From: Ornithinibacter sp.
Lineage (GTDB): Bacteria > Actinomycetota > Actinomycetes > Actinomycetales > Dermatophilaceae
Reading direction: 5' to 3'
DNA length: 64,000 nt
Assembly (NCBI GenBank): GCA_029266735.1
Contig: JAQSWG010000010.1
Coordinates: 20,291 to 84,290 of the forward strand
The notes beneath the pieces were generated by a model. It was not told where the DNA came from and did not search any database. It saw only the letters and a program-made list of their open reading frames with translations. How positions within the stretch are numbered: the stretch's first letter is position 1; the number at the start of each line of letters is the position of its first letter. Below are positions 1 to 11,554 of this stretch, piece by piece. The position numbers and the translations under genes were made by a program.

Positions 1-449
<449 letters not shown>

Positions 450-581
450 TCCGACCTCCTGTGTAGACGGGGAACGGGCTGGGGGGAGCGTAGCGGGTGC
501 GTGCGGCGCTGTCTTGCATCCAGCAGGGGCGGGCGGTCCCGGAACCATCGGGGTGCGTCGGACCGGTGCCGGAACAGGCGA

Positions 582-612
582 AGCGGGGGTGGTCCGGTGG
601 ACCACCCCCGCT
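582..612 (-). terminator. Intercistronic hairpin between livK and livH
   Basis: Perfect 14-bp inverted repeat with a 3-nt loop: AGCGGGGGTGGTCC (582-595), loop GGT, then its complement at 599-612. It sits about 40 nt past the livK stop and well before the livH SD. No U-tract follows on the minus strand, so it may be a partial terminator or an RNA-stabilising hairpin. Either would favour high binding-protein yield relative to permeases. Confidence 0.7.
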
Positions 613-652
613 GTCAGGGCGTCGTCACAGCTGTGACGTCACGACCCTGGGC

Positions 653-1882
653 TTACTTGAACTCCTCGGTCGAAACCGGCTTCCACGCGTCACCCTCGAC
701 GCCGTAGACGGTGAGGACCCGGGAGGTGGTGTCGCCGTACTCGTCGAAGGCCACCTTGCCGGTGACGCCGTCGAACGAGACCTTGCTCATCGCCTCGACC
801 GTCGCCTGGCGGGCCGCTTCGGCGCTGTCCGCGTCGGCGAGCGAGACCTTGAGCGCGTTGATGATGGCGTTCGCGGCGTCGTAGGAGTATGCACCGTAGG
901 CCTCGTAGGGGTCGGCGTAGCCGCCCGCTTCGTAGGCCTCGACGAAGGCCTTCGCCGAGGCGAGCTCCTCGGTCGGGGCGCCGATCGCCGTGGCGAGGTC
1001 ACCGTTGGAGGTGGCGCCGGCGAGCTTGATGAACTCACCCGAGTAGATGCCGTCACCACCCATCAGCGGGACGTTGAGGCCCGCGGCCTTCATCTGCTGG
1101 GAGAACGGACCGGCCTGAGGGTACTCGCCGCCGTAGTACACGGCCTTGGGGTTCGAGGGCTTGATCTTGCTGATGACGGCGTCGTACTTGTCGTCATCCG
1201 GGTTGATGGTCTCGGCCGCGACGATCTTGCCCCCCAGCTTGGTGTACTCCTGGGTGAACGCGTCGACCAGGCCCTGACCGTAGGTCTTCTTGTCGTGGAC
1301 CGTCGCGATCTCCTTGATGCCCGCCTTCTCGAAGAGGTAGCGCGCTGCGAAGGGGCCCTGGATGGAGTCGGTGGTGCAGGTGCGGAAGTACGTCGGGTAG
1401 GTCCGCTCGGGCGCTGTCGCGAAGTTCGCACCCTGGGTGAGGGCAGGGTTCGTGTTGGCCGGCGAGACCTGGGTGATGTTGGCCGCCGCGAGGACCGGCT
1501 GGACGCTCTGCGCCACGCTCGAGTTCAGCGTGCCGACGACAGCAACGACGTCCTTGTCGGACGCGAGCTTCGTCGCGGCGTTCTTGCCGACGTCGGGGGT
1601 GGCCTGGTCGTCCTCGGCCGCGAGCTCCAGGGTCCAGCCCGGGATCGCCTGGGACTCGTTGGCCTGCTTGAGGGCCAGGTCGACCGAGTTCGAGATGCCC
1701 TTGCCGAGAGCGGCGAGGTCGCCGGACAGTGGCGCGATGACGCCGATCTTGGCGACCTTGTTCTCGGAACCGGCACCGCCGGTGTCGCCCTCGTCCTCGC
1801 CACCACGCGTGCCACAACCGGCGAGCGCGAGCGAGGCCACGAGCAGCGAGGCGCCAACGGCAACCACGGAACGCTGAGGCAC
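653..1882 (-). CDS. livK: Branched-chain amino acid ABC transporter substrate-binding lipoprotein LivK
   Basis: 409-residue periplasmic-binding-protein type 1 (Leu/Ile/Val-binding family), extracellular and lipid-anchored. The N-terminus VPQRSVVAVGASLLVASLA is followed by lipobox LAGC (Cys about residue 23) and an acidic Gly/Asp/Glu-rich linker. The mature part begins KIGVIAPLSGDLAALGKG, typical of the family. GTG at 1882 is chosen over the upstream in-frame ATG (1981) because it has an AGGAGG SD and begins directly with the signal peptide. First gene of a liv operon with livH next. Confidence 0.93.
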   Translation of the reverse strand: MPQRSVVAVGASLLVASLALAGCGTRGGEDEGDTGGAGSENKVAKIGVIAPLSGDLAALGKGISNSVDLALKQANESQAIPGWTLELAAEDDQATPDVGKNAATKLASDKDVVAVVGTLNSSVAQSVQPVLAAANITQVSPANTNPALTQGANFATAPERTYPTYFRTCTTDSIQGPFAARYLFEKAGIKEIATVHDKKTYGQGLVDAFTQEYTKLGGKIVAAETINPDDDKYDAVISKIKPSNPKAVYYGGEYPQAGPFSQQMKAAGLNVPLMGGDGIYSGEFIKLAGATSNGDLATAIGAPTEELASAKAFVEAYEAGGYADPYEAYGAYSYDAANAIINALKVSLADADSAEAARQATVEAMSKVSFDGVTGKVAFDEYGDTTSRVLTVYGVEGDAWKPVSTEEFK

Positions 1883-2018
1883 GTTTCCTCCTGAGTAGTT
1901 CGTCTGAGTGAGCAGGTGTGCTCGTGCCCGCGTGTGGCGAGCATGCGAACTGTAACCACTGCCTCGCCGCCCGCACAGCATTGCCCCCAGAGTGGTGCCG
2001 AGTTGTTACCTGCTGCCT

Positions 2019-2053
2019 GTTGACCCTGACCGGGTCGTGGTCAACGGTCAGGG
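2019..2053. repeat. Interleaved inverted repeats in the livK/Rieske intergenic region
   Basis: GTTGACC (2019-2025) pairs with GGTCAAC (2039-2045), and CCCTGAC (2024-2030) pairs with GTCAGGG (2047-2053). The two dyads overlap in the middle of the 300-nt region between divergent livK and the Rieske gene. The rest of 1883-2182 shows no gene. A regulator binding site is possible but no family can be named. Confidence 0.45.
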
Positions 2054-2182
2054 ATGCCGTCGCGCAGGAGCGGTTCTCGGTGATACTTCGGGGGAGCACC
2101 CCGCAGTCCATCGCCGCCACGACGTCCGAGACGCCCGCGGGCGGCACACATCGGCGCACCCACCACGAGGGAGAGGACCACG

Positions 2183-2698
2183 ATGACGACAGAGAGCACC
2201 CCACCCGTTCGGGCCATGTCTTCTGCGGAGGGCGAGCACCTCACGGCATGCACCTGCGTGTCCCGGCGCGAGAGCCTGCTCGCGGCGGGCGTCGCGGCGG
2301 CGGCCACCGCCGGGCTCACCGCCTGTGGAGCCGCCGAGGGCGCCGGGGACGCCGCCGCGAGCGCGGTGGGGTCCGCCGCCTCGTCGGCGGCCTCAGCCGC
2401 CGCCTCGGCCGCCGCGGGAGCGATCGCCGCATCGGAGATCCCGGTGGGCGGCGGCAGGGTCTTCGAGGCGCTCAAGGTGGTGGTGACCCAGCCGACCGCC
2501 GGCGACTTCAAGGCGTTCTCGGCGGTGTGCACCCACCAGGCGTGCACGGTCGGCGATGTCGCGGACGGCGTCATCACGTGCCCCTGCCACGGGAGCCAGT
2601 TCGACATCACCACCGGGGAGCCGCGAAAAGGACCGGCGACGAAGCCCCTCCCCGCCAAGAGCGTCACGGTGGGGGCCGACGGGCTGTCGGTGACCTGA
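2183..2698 (+). CDS. Tat-exported Rieske (2Fe-2S) lipoprotein
   Basis: 171 residues. Residues ~27-48 form a twin-arginine signal (SRRESLLAAGVAAAATAG) ending in an LTAC lipobox (Cys ~48). An extremely Ala/Ser-rich linker of ~40 residues follows, then a compact Rieske domain with CTHQAC (~116-121) and CPCHGSQF (~133-140) supplying two Cys and two His ligands. It is predicted to be exported folded with its cluster and anchored outside the membrane. It is not a bc1 Rieske subunit, as it is short and no qcr genes are nearby. Start ATG has a GGGAGAGGA SD. The redox partner is unknown. Confidence 0.85.
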   Translation: MTTESTPPVRAMSSAEGEHLTACTCVSRRESLLAAGVAAAATAGLTACGAAEGAGDAAASAVGSAASSAASAAASAAAGAIAASEIPVGGGRVFEALKVVVTQPTAGDFKAFSAVCTHQACTVGDVADGVITCPCHGSQFDITTGEPRKGPATKPLPAKSVTVGADGLSVT

Positions 2699-2762
2699 GC
2701 CGGCATCCGAGCGGCAATCTGAGCCCCGCCTGCCGGACCATGGAGGTGTCGGCCTGCAGTCG

Positions 2763-2768
2763 TAGGGT
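2763..2768 (+). promoter_or_regulatory. -10 hexamer TAGGGT for leaderless uvrC
   Basis: TAGGGT ends 6 nt before the uvrC GTG (2775). No SD lies before that start, so the transcript probably begins at the start codon. No clear -35 element is seen. Confidence 0.55.
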
Positions 2769-2774
2769 TGGTGC

Positions 2775-4799
2775 GTGGCAGACCCGTCGACGTACCGTCC
2801 TCGGCCGGGTGAGGTCCCGACCGCCCCGGGGGTCTACCGGTTCCGCGACAGGGAAGGGCGGGTCATCTACGTCGGCAAGGCGAAGAACCTGCGCGCACGG
2901 CTCTCCTCGTACTTCCAGGACGTCGCTGCCCTCCACCACCGGACGGCGACGATGGTGCGTACGGGCGCGAGCGTCGAGTGGACCGTCGTCACGACGGAGG
3001 TCGAGGCACTCCAGCTGGAGTATGCGTGGATCAAGGAGTTCGACCCCCGGTTCAACGTGCGCTACCGGGACGACAAGTCCTACCCCTACCTCGCGGTCAC
3101 GCTGGGTGAGGAGTTCCCGCGGGCCCAGGTGATGCGTGGGGCGAAGCGCAAGGGCACGCGGTACTTCGGGCCGTACGCCCACGCCTGGGCGATCCGCGAG
3201 ACCCTCGACCTCGCCCTGCGGGTGTTTCCGGTCCGCACCTGCTCGGCCGGGGTGTTCACCCGCGCCGGTCAGGTGGGCCGCCCCTGCCTGCTGGGGTACA
3301 TCGACAAGTGCAGCGCGCCGTGCGTCGGGCGGGTCGACGCGCAGCGGCACCGCGAGATCGCCGAGGACTTCTGCGACTTCATGGCGGGGGAGACGGGCCG
3401 CTTCCTGACCCGTCTCACGGGAGAGATGCGGGAGGCCGCGGCCGAGCTCGACTTCGAACGGGCGGCGCGGCTGCGGGACGACATCGGCGCCCTCGAGCGA
3501 GTGCTCGAGAAGTCCGCCGTGGTCCTCCCCGACGCCACGGACGCGGACGTCTTCGCCCTCGCGGAGGACGAGCTCGAGGTCGCGGTGCAGCTGTTCCACG
3601 TGCGGGGTGGGCGGGTTCGCGGCCAGCGAGGCTGGGTCGCCGAGCGGGACGCGGAGTCCACCCCGGAGATCGTCGAGCACCTCCTGCAGCAGGTCTACGG
3701 CTCGGAGGAGGGTGAGGCGGTGCCCCGGGAGGTGCTCGTCCCGGTCCTGCCCGACGACGCCGAGGCGCTCTCCGAGTGGCTCTCCCGTCTCCGGGGCAGC
3801 CGCGTCGACCTGCGGGTGCCGCGCCGCGGTGACAAGCGGAGCCTCATGGAGACGGTGGCCCGCAACGCGAGCCAGAGCCTGGCGCGGCACAAGGTGACCC
3901 GCGCCGGTGACCTCACGACGCGCAGCCAGGCGCTCCAGCAGATCCAGGAGGCTCTCGGGCTGGAGGAGGCGCCCCTGCGGATCGAGTGCTTCGACATCAG
4001 CCACGTCATGGGCACCGAGGTCGTCGGCTCGATGGTCGTCTTCGAGGACGGCCTCCCCCGCAAGTCGGAGTACCGGCGCTTTCTCGTGCGAGGCGACGAG
4101 ACCGGCGCCACCGACGACACCGCGGCCATGTACGAGGTCCTCACCCGCCGCTTCCGTCGGGGGAGGACCGAGGAGGGTGAGGAGCGCCAGCGGGATGCCG
4201 TCGCGGCCGGTGCGCCGGATGGCTTCCCCGCCGTGAACGGTGCCGAGGGATCTCCCGAGATGGGGTCCCGGCCGGCCCGCTTCGCCTACCGGCCCAATCT
4301 CGTCGTCGTCGACGGCGGCCTGCCGCAGGTCAACGCCGCGGCCCGCGCCCTGCTGGACATCGGGGTCGTGGACGTGACCGTCGTGGGCCTCGCCAAGCGC
4401 CTGGAGGAGGTCTGGCTCCCGGGGGAGGAGTTCCCCGTCGTCCTTCCGCGCACGAGCGAGGGGCTGTACCTCCTCCAGCGGTTGCGTGACGAGGCCCACC
4501 GTTTCGCGGTCACGTTCCACCGCCAGCGACGCAGCAAGGCGATGACGTCGAGCCGGCTCGACGGCATCCCCGGTCTGGGGGAGAAGCGACGCAAGGCGCT
4601 CCTCAAGCGGTTCGGGTCGGTCAAGCGGATCACCGGCGCGTCGGTCGACGAGCTCGCCGAGGTCCCGGGAATCGGTCCTGCGCTGGCAGCCGTCGTTGCG
4701 GCACAGTTGGGCAACACCGGGGACACCACGCCCGCGGTCAACCTGGCGACCGGTGAGGTCGTCGACGACGAGGGAGCAGGACGTGACGACGGAGCCTGA
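2775..4799 (+). CDS. uvrC: Excinuclease ABC subunit C
   Basis: 674-residue nucleotide excision repair nuclease that makes both incisions with UvrAB. N-terminal GIY-YIG domain ([20 protein letters not shown], residues ~16-35), UVR coiled-coil motif ([14 protein letters not shown]), C-terminal RNase H-like nuclease starting at [11 protein letters not shown] (~405) with [13 protein letters not shown], and a terminal helix-hairpin-helix pair ([30 protein letters not shown]). Length fits actinobacterial UvrC. Its 3' end overlaps rapZ by 17 nt, so the genes downstream are probably translationally coupled. Confidence 0.97.
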   Translation: MADPSTYRPRPGEVPTAPGVYRFRDREGRVIYVGKAKNLRARLSSYFQDVAALHHRTATMVRTGASVEWTVVTTEVEALQLEYAWIKEFDPRFNVRYRDDKSYPYLAVTLGEEFPRAQVMRGAKRKGTRYFGPYAHAWAIRETLDLALRVFPVRTCSAGVFTRAGQVGRPCLLGYIDKCSAPCVGRVDAQRHREIAEDFCDFMAGETGRFLTRLTGEMREAAAELDFERAARLRDDIGALERVLEKSAVVLPDATDADVFALAEDELEVAVQLFHVRGGRVRGQRGWVAERDAESTPEIVEHLLQQVYGSEEGEAVPREVLVPVLPDDAEALSEWLSRLRGSRVDLRVPRRGDKRSLMETVARNASQSLARHKVTRAGDLTTRSQALQQIQEALGLEEAPLRIECFDISHVMGTEVVGSMVVFEDGLPRKSEYRRFLVRGDETGATDDTAAMYEVLTRRFRRGRTEEGEERQRDAVAAGAPDGFPAVNGAEGSPEMGSRPARFAYRPNLVVVDGGLPQVNAAARALLDIGVVDVTVVGLAKRLEEVWLPGEEFPVVLPRTSEGLYLLQRLRDEAHRFAVTFHRQRRSKAMTSSRLDGIPGLGEKRRKALLKRFGSVKRITGASVDELAEVPGIGPALAAVVAAQLGNTGDTTPAVNLATGEVVDDEGAGRDDGA

Positions 4800-5727
4800 G
4801 GTGCCGGTGGACCCGGCCCGTGCCGAGGCGCCGCGAAACGCCGCCGAGCCGGTACCGCGGGCCAGTGACTTCCTCATCGTCACGGGAATGAGCGGGGCGG
4901 GCCGGTCGACCGCGGCGAACGTCATCGAGGACCGTGGCTGGTACATCGTCGACAACCTGCCCCCGCAGCTGCTCTCACCGATGGCGGACCTCGCTGGCAA
5001 GGTGCGCGGGAGCGGCGTGACCGACCTGCGGATCGCAGCGGTCGTCGACGTGCGTGCCCGGGCGTTCCACTCCCACGTCCAGGCCGGGCTGGCGGCCCTG
5101 CGCGAGGCCGGCTGGCAGCCGCACCTCATCTTCCTCGACGCCACCGACGAGGCCCTCGTCCGCCGCTTCGAGAGCGTCCGCCGCCCGCACCCGCTCCAGG
5201 GGGAGGGCCGACTGCTCGACGGCATCCAGGCGGAACGCGAGATGCTCCGAGACCTCCGTGCCGAGGCCCAGGTCGTCATCGACACCTCCGGGCTCAACGT
5301 CCACCAGCTCGGGCGCAAGCTCGCCCCGCTCCTGGGAGCCGAGGGCGGTCCGAGCCTCCGCCTGGCCCTGATGTCGTTCGGCTTCAAGTACGGCGTCCCC
5401 CTGGACGCCGACTTCGTCTTCGACCTGCGCTTCCTCCCGAACCCGTTCTGGGTCCCCGAGCTGAAGCCCCTGACCGGGGCCGATGCCGCGGTCTCCGACT
5501 GGGTCCTGGGGCAGGACGGTGCCGGTGAGTTCGTCGACCGGGTCACCGACCTCATGGTCCCGGTGACGGACGGCTACCTGCGTGAGGGCCGGCGTTACGC
5601 GACCATCGCCATCGGATGCACTGGCGGCAAGCACCGGTCGGTGGCGATCAGCCAGTCGCTCGCTGCTCGGCTCTCGACGGAGCGGGTCGCGACGTTCGTC
5701 GTGCACCGCGACCTGGGGCGCGAGTGA
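4783..5727 (+). CDS. rapZ: RapZ/YvcJ family P-loop nucleotide-binding protein
   Basis: 314 residues. Walker [10 protein letters not shown] lies at ~37-45 after a Pro/Ala-rich N-terminal tail; the C-terminal domain carries [14 protein letters not shown], typical of the family. In enterobacteria RapZ is an adaptor for RNase E and glmZ; the actinobacterial role is not established, so the name only denotes family. GTG at 4783 is supported by an upstream GGGAGCAGG and places the P-loop at the usual distance. It overlaps uvrC by 17 nt and yvcK by 4 nt (GTGA), the conserved order uvrC-rapZ-yvcK-whiA. Confidence 0.93.
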   Translation: MTTEPEVPVDPARAEAPRNAAEPVPRASDFLIVTGMSGAGRSTAANVIEDRGWYIVDNLPPQLLSPMADLAGKVRGSGVTDLRIAAVVDVRARAFHSHVQAGLAALREAGWQPHLIFLDATDEALVRRFESVRRPHPLQGEGRLLDGIQAEREMLRDLRAEAQVVIDTSGLNVHQLGRKLAPLLGAEGGPSLRLALMSFGFKYGVPLDADFVFDLRFLPNPFWVPELKPLTGADAAVSDWVLGQDGAGEFVDRVTDLMVPVTDGYLREGRRYATIAIGCTGGKHRSVAISQSLAARLSTERVATFVVHRDLGRE

Positions 5728-6680
5728 CCGGCCCCGTCGTCGCCGCCCTCGGCGGCGGCCACGGCCTCGCCGCCACGTTGACCGCCTTGCGCTACGTCAC
5801 CGACGAGATCACGGCCATCGTCACCGTCGCCGACGACGGAGGGTCCAGCGGTCGGCTCCGGAACGAGTTCGGGGTGCTGCCGCCCGGGGATCTACGGATG
5901 GCCCTGGCGGCCCTGTGCAGCGAGAGCGAGTGGGGCCAGACCTGGCGTGACGTGCTCCAGCACCGCTTCGCCGGCGACGGGCCGCTGGGCGGGCACGCCT
6001 TGGGCAACCTCCTCATCATCGCCCTGTGGGAGCTGCACGAGGACCCCGTGGCGGGACTCGACCTCGTCGCCCGCCTCCTCCAGGCGCAGGGGCGGGTGCT
6101 GCCCATGGCGGCGGTGCCGCTGACCATCGAGGCCGAGGTCAGTGCCCTCGACGGCGCCGAGCCCGGAGCCGTGCGGGTCGTGCGGGGCCAGGCCGAGGTG
6201 GCGGTGACTCCCGGAACGGTGGAGTCGGTCCGGCTCCTGCCGGGGAACCCGCCGGCCTACCCCGAGTCGGTCGCCGCCATCCGGGGCGCGGACTGGGCCG
6301 TCCTCGGCCCGGGGTCGTGGTTCACCTCGGTGATGACCCACCTCCTCGTGCCGGAGGTGCGTGAGGCCCTCGAGGTCACCCGCGCCCGCCGCCTCCTCGT
6401 CCTCAACCTCGACCCGGGCACCGGTGAGACGGCCGGCTTCAGCGCCGAGAGGCACCTCGAGACCTTTGCGACCCTCGCGCCGCGGCTGCGGCTCGACGGC
6501 GTGCTCGTCGACCCCGCGGTCGTCGAGGACGAGAGCCGCCTGGCGGAGCACTCGCGACGCCTCGGCGCCACCCTCCACGTGGCTCCCGTGGCCCGGCGCG
6601 ACCGGCCGGGAGAGCACGACCCGCTGCGCTTCGCGGCTGCCCTCCGGGACATCATGAGCATCGGCCGTGGGGTCCGATGA
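5724..6680 (+). CDS. yvcK: Gluconeogenesis factor YvcK family protein (CofD-like)
   Basis: 318 residues of the YvcK/CofD-like fold. The N-terminus has the nucleotide-binding [10 protein letters not shown] and [12 protein letters not shown]; further on [10 protein letters not shown] and [16 protein letters not shown] are family-typical. YvcK homologues bind UDP-sugars and affect cell-wall precursor flux and growth on gluconeogenic carbon; biochemical activity here is inferred only. GTG at 5724 overlaps the rapZ stop (GTGA), so translation is coupled. A neighbouring family member would be CofD for F420 synthesis, but the rapZ-whiA context fits YvcK. Confidence 0.92.
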   Translation: MTGPVVAALGGGHGLAATLTALRYVTDEITAIVTVADDGGSSGRLRNEFGVLPPGDLRMALAALCSESEWGQTWRDVLQHRFAGDGPLGGHALGNLLIIALWELHEDPVAGLDLVARLLQAQGRVLPMAAVPLTIEAEVSALDGAEPGAVRVVRGQAEVAVTPGTVESVRLLPGNPPAYPESVAAIRGADWAVLGPGSWFTSVMTHLLVPEVREALEVTRARRLLVLNLDPGTGETAGFSAERHLETFATLAPRLRLDGVLVDPAVVEDESRLAEHSRRLGATLHVAPVARRDRPGEHDPLRFAAALRDIMSIGRGVR

Positions 6681-6700
6681 CGCGTGGCAGGATGACCGCC

Positions 6701-7681
6701 ATGGCGATGACGGCGAAGGTGAAGGACGAACTGAGCCGGCACCAGGTCACCAAGCCGTGCTGCCGCAAGGCCGAGGTCGCCGCCACCCTGAGGTTCGCCG
6801 GCGGCCTGCACATCATCGGTGGCCGCATCGTCGTCGAGGCCGAGCTCGACACGGCGAACGCCGCGCGTCGGCTGCGCCGTGAGCTCACGGAGGTCTACGG
6901 ACACACCCCGGAGGTCCTCGTGCTCGCCGCCGGTGGCCTGCGCAAGGGCAGCCGTTACGTCGTCCGCGTCGTCCAGGACGGGGAGTCCCTGGCGCGGCAG
7001 ACCGGCCTCATCGACAGCCGTGGTCGCCCCGTGCGAGGACTGCCGCCGAAGGTCGTCAGCGGATCCGTCTGCGACGCGGAGGGCGCATGGCGCGGGGCCT
7101 TCCTCGCCCACGGGTCGCTCACCGAGCCGGGCCGCTCGTCGGCGCTCGAGGTGACCTGCCCCGGCCCCGAGGCCGCGCTCGCCCTCGTCGGCGCAGCGCG
7201 CCGTCTGAACATCTCGGCCAAGGCTCGCGAGGTCCGCGGCGTCGACCGCGTCGTCATCCGTGACGGCGACGCCATCGGTGCGATGCTCACCCGGCTCGGG
7301 GCCCACGACGCCGTCCTCGCGTGGGAGGAGCGCCGCATCCGCCGTGAGGTCCGGGCGACGGCGAACCGTCTCGCGAACTTCGACGACGCCAACCTCCGCC
7401 GGTCTGCGCGGGCCGCCGTGGCTGCCGGCGCCCGCGTCGAGCGGGCCCTCGAGATCCTCGGGGACGACATTCCCGACCACCTCCGCGACGCGGGACAGCT
7501 GCGCCTCGAGCACAAGCAGGCCTCCCTCGAGGAGCTGGGTCAGCTCGCCTCCCCGCCGATGACCAAGGATGCCGTCGCCGGACGCATCCGCCGGCTCCTC
7601 GCCATGGCCGACAAGCGAGCCGCGGACGACGGCATCCCGAACACCGAGGCCGTGCTCACGGCCGACATGCTGGACGGCTGA
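6701..7681 (+). CDS. whiA: DNA-binding protein WhiA
   Basis: 326 residues. N-terminal degenerate LAGLIDADG homing-endonuclease-like domain ([20 protein letters not shown]) and C-terminal helix-turn-helix region ([19 protein letters not shown] ... [20 protein letters not shown]). In Streptomyces WhiA acts with WhiB on division and sporulation genes; non-sporulating actinobacteria keep it as a cell-division regulator. I chose ATG 6701 ([11 protein letters not shown]) because it matches the family N-terminus; an in-frame ATG at 6677 overlapping the yvcK stop would add eight residues. Last gene of the uvrC operon. Confidence 0.94.
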   Translation: MAMTAKVKDELSRHQVTKPCCRKAEVAATLRFAGGLHIIGGRIVVEAELDTANAARRLRRELTEVYGHTPEVLVLAAGGLRKGSRYVVRVVQDGESLARQTGLIDSRGRPVRGLPPKVVSGSVCDAEGAWRGAFLAHGSLTEPGRSSALEVTCPGPEAALALVGAARRLNISAKAREVRGVDRVVIRDGDAIGAMLTRLGAHDAVLAWEERRIRREVRATANRLANFDDANLRRSARAAVAAGARVERALEILGDDIPDHLRDAGQLRLEHKQASLEELGQLASPPMTKDAVAGRIRRLLAMADKRAADDGIPNTEAVLTADMLDG

Positions 7682-7745
7682 TCGCGGCGTACCGGGGTCA
7701 CCTGCCCACACCCCGGACGGCGCTCGACCGCCATCGGCCCGGGTC

Positions 7746-7751
7746 TAGGGT
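7746..7751 (+). promoter_or_regulatory. -10 hexamer TAGGGT upstream of gap
   Basis: TAGGGT lies 64 nt before the gap start. With initiation ~7 nt downstream the leader would be ~58 nt, and an SD-like GGAAGG precedes GTG 7816. This is therefore a leadered promoter, unlike many in this window. Confidence 0.45.
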
Positions 7752-7797
7752 TGGGAACGAATCCAAGGTGTCGCGGTCCCGCGGCACCCCCCGCTGA

Positions 7798-8820
<1,023 letters not shown>

Positions 8821-8838
8821 GCGCGGGCCGAGCCCACC

Positions 8839-10044
8839 ATGGCTGACCTCGCCTCGCTGGGCGACCTGCGCGGCAAGCGCGTCCTCGTCCGCTCCGACCT
8901 CAACGTCCCCCTCGACGGCACGACGATCACGGACGACGGCCGCATCCGGGCGTCGGTCCCGACGATCTCCGAGCTCGCCGCGGCGGGCGCGCGCGTCATC
9001 GTGTGTGCCCACCTCGGCCGGCCGAAGGGAGCGCCGGAGGAGAGGTTCTCGCTGCGACCCGTCGCGGGCCGGCTCGGGGAGCTGCTGGGCCGCCCGGTGT
9101 CCTTCGCGACCGACACGGTGGGCGAGAGTGCCCGGTCGGCCGTGGACGCGATGTCCGACGGTGACGTGGTGCTCCTCGAGAACCTGCGGTTCAACCCGGG
9201 CGAGACGGCCAAGACCGACGAGGAGCGGGCCGAGTTCGCCGACGCCCTGGCCGGGCTCGCCGACGCGTACGTCTCGGACGGGTTCGGGGTCGTCCACCGG
9301 AAGCAGGCGTCGGTCTACGACGTCGCGACGAGGCTCCCCGCAGCCATGGGCGGGCTCGTGCGCGCCGAGGTCGAGGTCCTCCAGCGGCTCACCGAGAAGC
9401 CCGAGAGTCCGTATGCCGTCGTCCTGGGCGGCGCGAAGGTCGCCGACAAGCTGGCGGTCATCGACAACCTCATGGGCACGGCGGACCGCCTCCTCATCGG
9501 CGGCGGGATGCTCTTCACCTTCCTCGCGGCCAAGGGTCACGAGATCGGGCGGAGCCTCTTCGACGCCGAGAGCGTCGAGGCGTGCCGGGGCTACCTCGAA
9601 CGCGCCGACGAGAGCGGCGTCGAGATCATCCTGCCCGTCGACGTCGTCTGCGGCCGGGACTTCTCCGCGGACACCGAGGTGGTCACCGTCGACGCGGACG
9701 CCATCCCCGCCGACATGATCGGTCTGGACATCGGGCCCCGGTCGGCCGAGCTCTACGCGAGCGCGCTCGCCGACGCCCGGACCGTCTTCTGGAACGGCCC
9801 GATGGGGGCCTTCGAGATGGAGCCGTTCGCCGCAGGCACGCGGCGGATCGCGCAGGCACTCGTCGACGTCACCGCCGCGGGCGCGCTCACCGTCGTCGGC
9901 GGGGGTGACTCCGCCGCCGCGGTGAGGCAGCTGGGCTTCTCCGACGACCAGTTCGGCCACATCTCGACCGGTGGCGGTGCGTCACTGGAGTACCTCGAGG
10001 GCAAGGAGCTGCCCGGCATCGCCATCCTCACGAAGGAGCACTGA
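8839..10044 (+). CDS. pgk: Phosphoglycerate kinase
   Basis: 401 residues, ATP-forming step of glycolysis. Family motifs are [11 protein letters not shown] near the N-terminus, [20 protein letters not shown], the hinge region [16 protein letters not shown], and the C-terminal nucleotide loop [13 protein letters not shown]. Begins 18 nt after gap and ends 3 nt before tpiA. Confidence 0.97.
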   Translation: MADLASLGDLRGKRVLVRSDLNVPLDGTTITDDGRIRASVPTISELAAAGARVIVCAHLGRPKGAPEERFSLRPVAGRLGELLGRPVSFATDTVGESARSAVDAMSDGDVVLLENLRFNPGETAKTDEERAEFADALAGLADAYVSDGFGVVHRKQASVYDVATRLPAAMGGLVRAEVEVLQRLTEKPESPYAVVLGGAKVADKLAVIDNLMGTADRLLIGGGMLFTFLAAKGHEIGRSLFDAESVEACRGYLERADESGVEIILPVDVVCGRDFSADTEVVTVDADAIPADMIGLDIGPRSAELYASALADARTVFWNGPMGAFEMEPFAAGTRRIAQALVDVTAAGALTVVGGGDSAAAVRQLGFSDDQFGHISTGGGASLEYLEGKELPGIAILTKEH

Positions 10045-10047
10045 CGC

Positions 10048-10845
10048 ATGGCCTCCGGCCGCACCCCCCTCCTGGCGGGCAACTGGAAGATGAACCTCGA
10101 TCACCTCCAGGCCACCCATCTCGTGCAGAAGCTGGACTGGACCCTCAGGGACGGCAGGCACGACTTCGGCGCGGTCGAGGTGGCGGTGTTGCCGCCGTTC
10201 ACCGACATCCGCAGCGTGCAGACCCTCATCGACGGTGACCGCCTCGAGCTCAGGCACGGCGCCCAGGACCTCTCCGTCCACGACTCCGGCGCCTACACCG
10301 GCGAGGTGAGCGGAGCCTTCCTCGCCAAGCTCGGCTGCAGCTACGTCGTGGTCGGCCACAGTGAGCGACGCGAGTACCACGCCGAGGACGACGACGTCGT
10401 CAACGCCAAGGTGAAGGCGGCCTACCGCCACGGGCTCACCCCGATCTTCTGCTGCGGTGAGGGCCTCGAGATCCGCCAGGCTGGCACCCATGTCGACCAC
10501 GTGCTCGCCCAGGTGGAGGCGGGCCTCGACGGGGTGCCCGTCGACCAGGCCCGGACTCTCGTCGTCGCCTACGAACCCATCTGGGCCATCGGCACCGGCG
10601 AGGTGGCGACCCCCGAGGACGCGCAGGAGGTGTGCGCGGCCATCCGGACCAAGCTCGCCGAGCTCTACACCGGAGACGTTGCCGACGGCATCCGCGTCCT
10701 GTACGGCGGCTCGGTGAAGTCCGGCAACGTCGCGGCCATCATGGCGAAGGAGGACGTCGACGGCGCTCTCGTCGGGGGGGCGTCGATCGACCCCGTCGAG
10801 TTCGCCGCGATCTGCCGCTTCCGGGACCACCGCGGCACCACCTGA
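10048..10845 (+). CDS. tpiA: Triosephosphate isomerase
   Basis: 265-residue TIM-barrel enzyme interconverting DHAP and G3P. AGNWKMN supplies the active-site Asn/Lys, VVGHSERR the catalytic His (~102), and [15 protein letters not shown] contains the catalytic Glu followed by flexible loop 6; YGGSVKSGN binds phosphate. Four residues separate it from pgk, completing the glycolytic trio. Confidence 0.97.
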   Translation: MASGRTPLLAGNWKMNLDHLQATHLVQKLDWTLRDGRHDFGAVEVAVLPPFTDIRSVQTLIDGDRLELRHGAQDLSVHDSGAYTGEVSGAFLAKLGCSYVVVGHSERREYHAEDDDVVNAKVKAAYRHGLTPIFCCGEGLEIRQAGTHVDHVLAQVEAGLDGVPVDQARTLVVAYEPIWAIGTGEVATPEDAQEVCAAIRTKLAELYTGDVADGIRVLYGGSVKSGNVAAIMAKEDVDGALVGGASIDPVEFAAICRFRDHRGTT

Positions 10846-10926
10846 CCCGACCCTGACCGGTGCTGCTCGCCCGAGCGGTTATCCTGTACCGGTTGTGCCC
10901 CCCAGACCCCGCACGAAGGATTGCCC

Positions 10927-11172
10927 GTGGACGCGGTTCGCATCGGCCTCCAGGTCCTCCTGGTCCTCGGTGGCCTGTTCCTGACCCTGCTCATCCTCCT
11001 CCACAAGGGCAAGGGCGGCGGGCTGTCGGACATGTTCGGTGGAGGCATGTCGAGCTCGCTCGGCGGGTCGTCCGTCGCCGAGCGCAACCTCGACCGCATC
11101 ACCGTCGCCGTGGCGCTGGTCTGGTTCACCTGCGTCGTCGGTCTCGGCGTCCTCGAGCGGTTCGCGGCATAG
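10927..11172 (+). CDS. secG: Preprotein translocase subunit SecG
   Basis: 81-residue inner-membrane protein of the SecYEG channel. Two hydrophobic helices (LQVLLVLGGLFLTLLILLH and VAVALVWFTCVVGLGVL) flank the conserved cytosolic segment KGKGGGLSDMFGGGMSSSLG. GTG 10927 is preferred to TTG 10921 because GAAGGA ends directly before the TTG, leaving no spacing. A TATCCT (10880-10885) may be its -10. secG after tpiA is a common actinobacterial order. Confidence 0.95.
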   Translation: MDAVRIGLQVLLVLGGLFLTLLILLHKGKGGGLSDMFGGGMSSSLGGSSVAERNLDRITVAVALVWFTCVVGLGVLERFAA

Positions 11173-11184
11173 GGAGAACTGACA

Positions 11185-11535
11185 ATGGCTGGAGGAAACG
11201 CCATCCGTGGCTCGCGCGTCGGTGCAGGCCCCATGGGCGAGGCCGAGCGGGGGGAGGTCGCCCCACGCGTCCACGTCTCGTTCTGGTGCTCCAACGGGCA
11301 CGAGACGAGGCCGAGCTTCTCGGAGGAGCCCGGCCTGACCATTCCCGACCAGTGGGACTGCCCGCGGTGTGGCTTCCCGGCCGGTCGTGACGAGGACAAC
11401 CCGCCGGCGCCACCGAAGGTCGAGCCGTACAAGACCCACCTCGCGTACGTCAAGGAGCGCCGCTCCGACGAGGACGGTGAGGCCATCCTCGACGAGGCCC
11501 TGCAGACCCTCAGGGACCGCGGCCTCATCCAGTAG
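11185..11535 (+). CDS. rbpA: RNA polymerase-binding protein RbpA
   Basis: 116-residue actinobacterial transcription activator that binds the principal sigma factor and stabilises the open complex. Disordered N-terminal tail (GNAIRGSRVGAGP), a core with zinc-type ligands FWCSNGHE ... WDCPRCGFPAG, then a basic linker (KTHLAYVKERRS) and C-terminal sigma-interaction helix (EAILDEALQTLRDRGLI). Short spacing from secG (12 nt) with GGGAGA as SD. Relevant to the promoter architecture seen in this window. Confidence 0.95.
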   Translation: MAGGNAIRGSRVGAGPMGEAERGEVAPRVHVSFWCSNGHETRPSFSEEPGLTIPDQWDCPRCGFPAGRDEDNPPAPPKVEPYKTHLAYVKERRSDEDGEAILDEALQTLRDRGLIQ

Positions 11536-11554
11536 GTCGGGCTGGTGGCGACGC

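Noticed and set aside
2330..2440. GCC-rich repeat considered as satellite DNA
   Set aside because: Explained by the Ala/Ser-rich linker of the Rieske lipoprotein.
2664..5555. 963-codon open frame on the minus strand
   Set aside because: Antisense to uvrC and rapZ; Arg/Leu/Asp-rich, with no domain pattern. GC-rich third positions keep antisense frames open.
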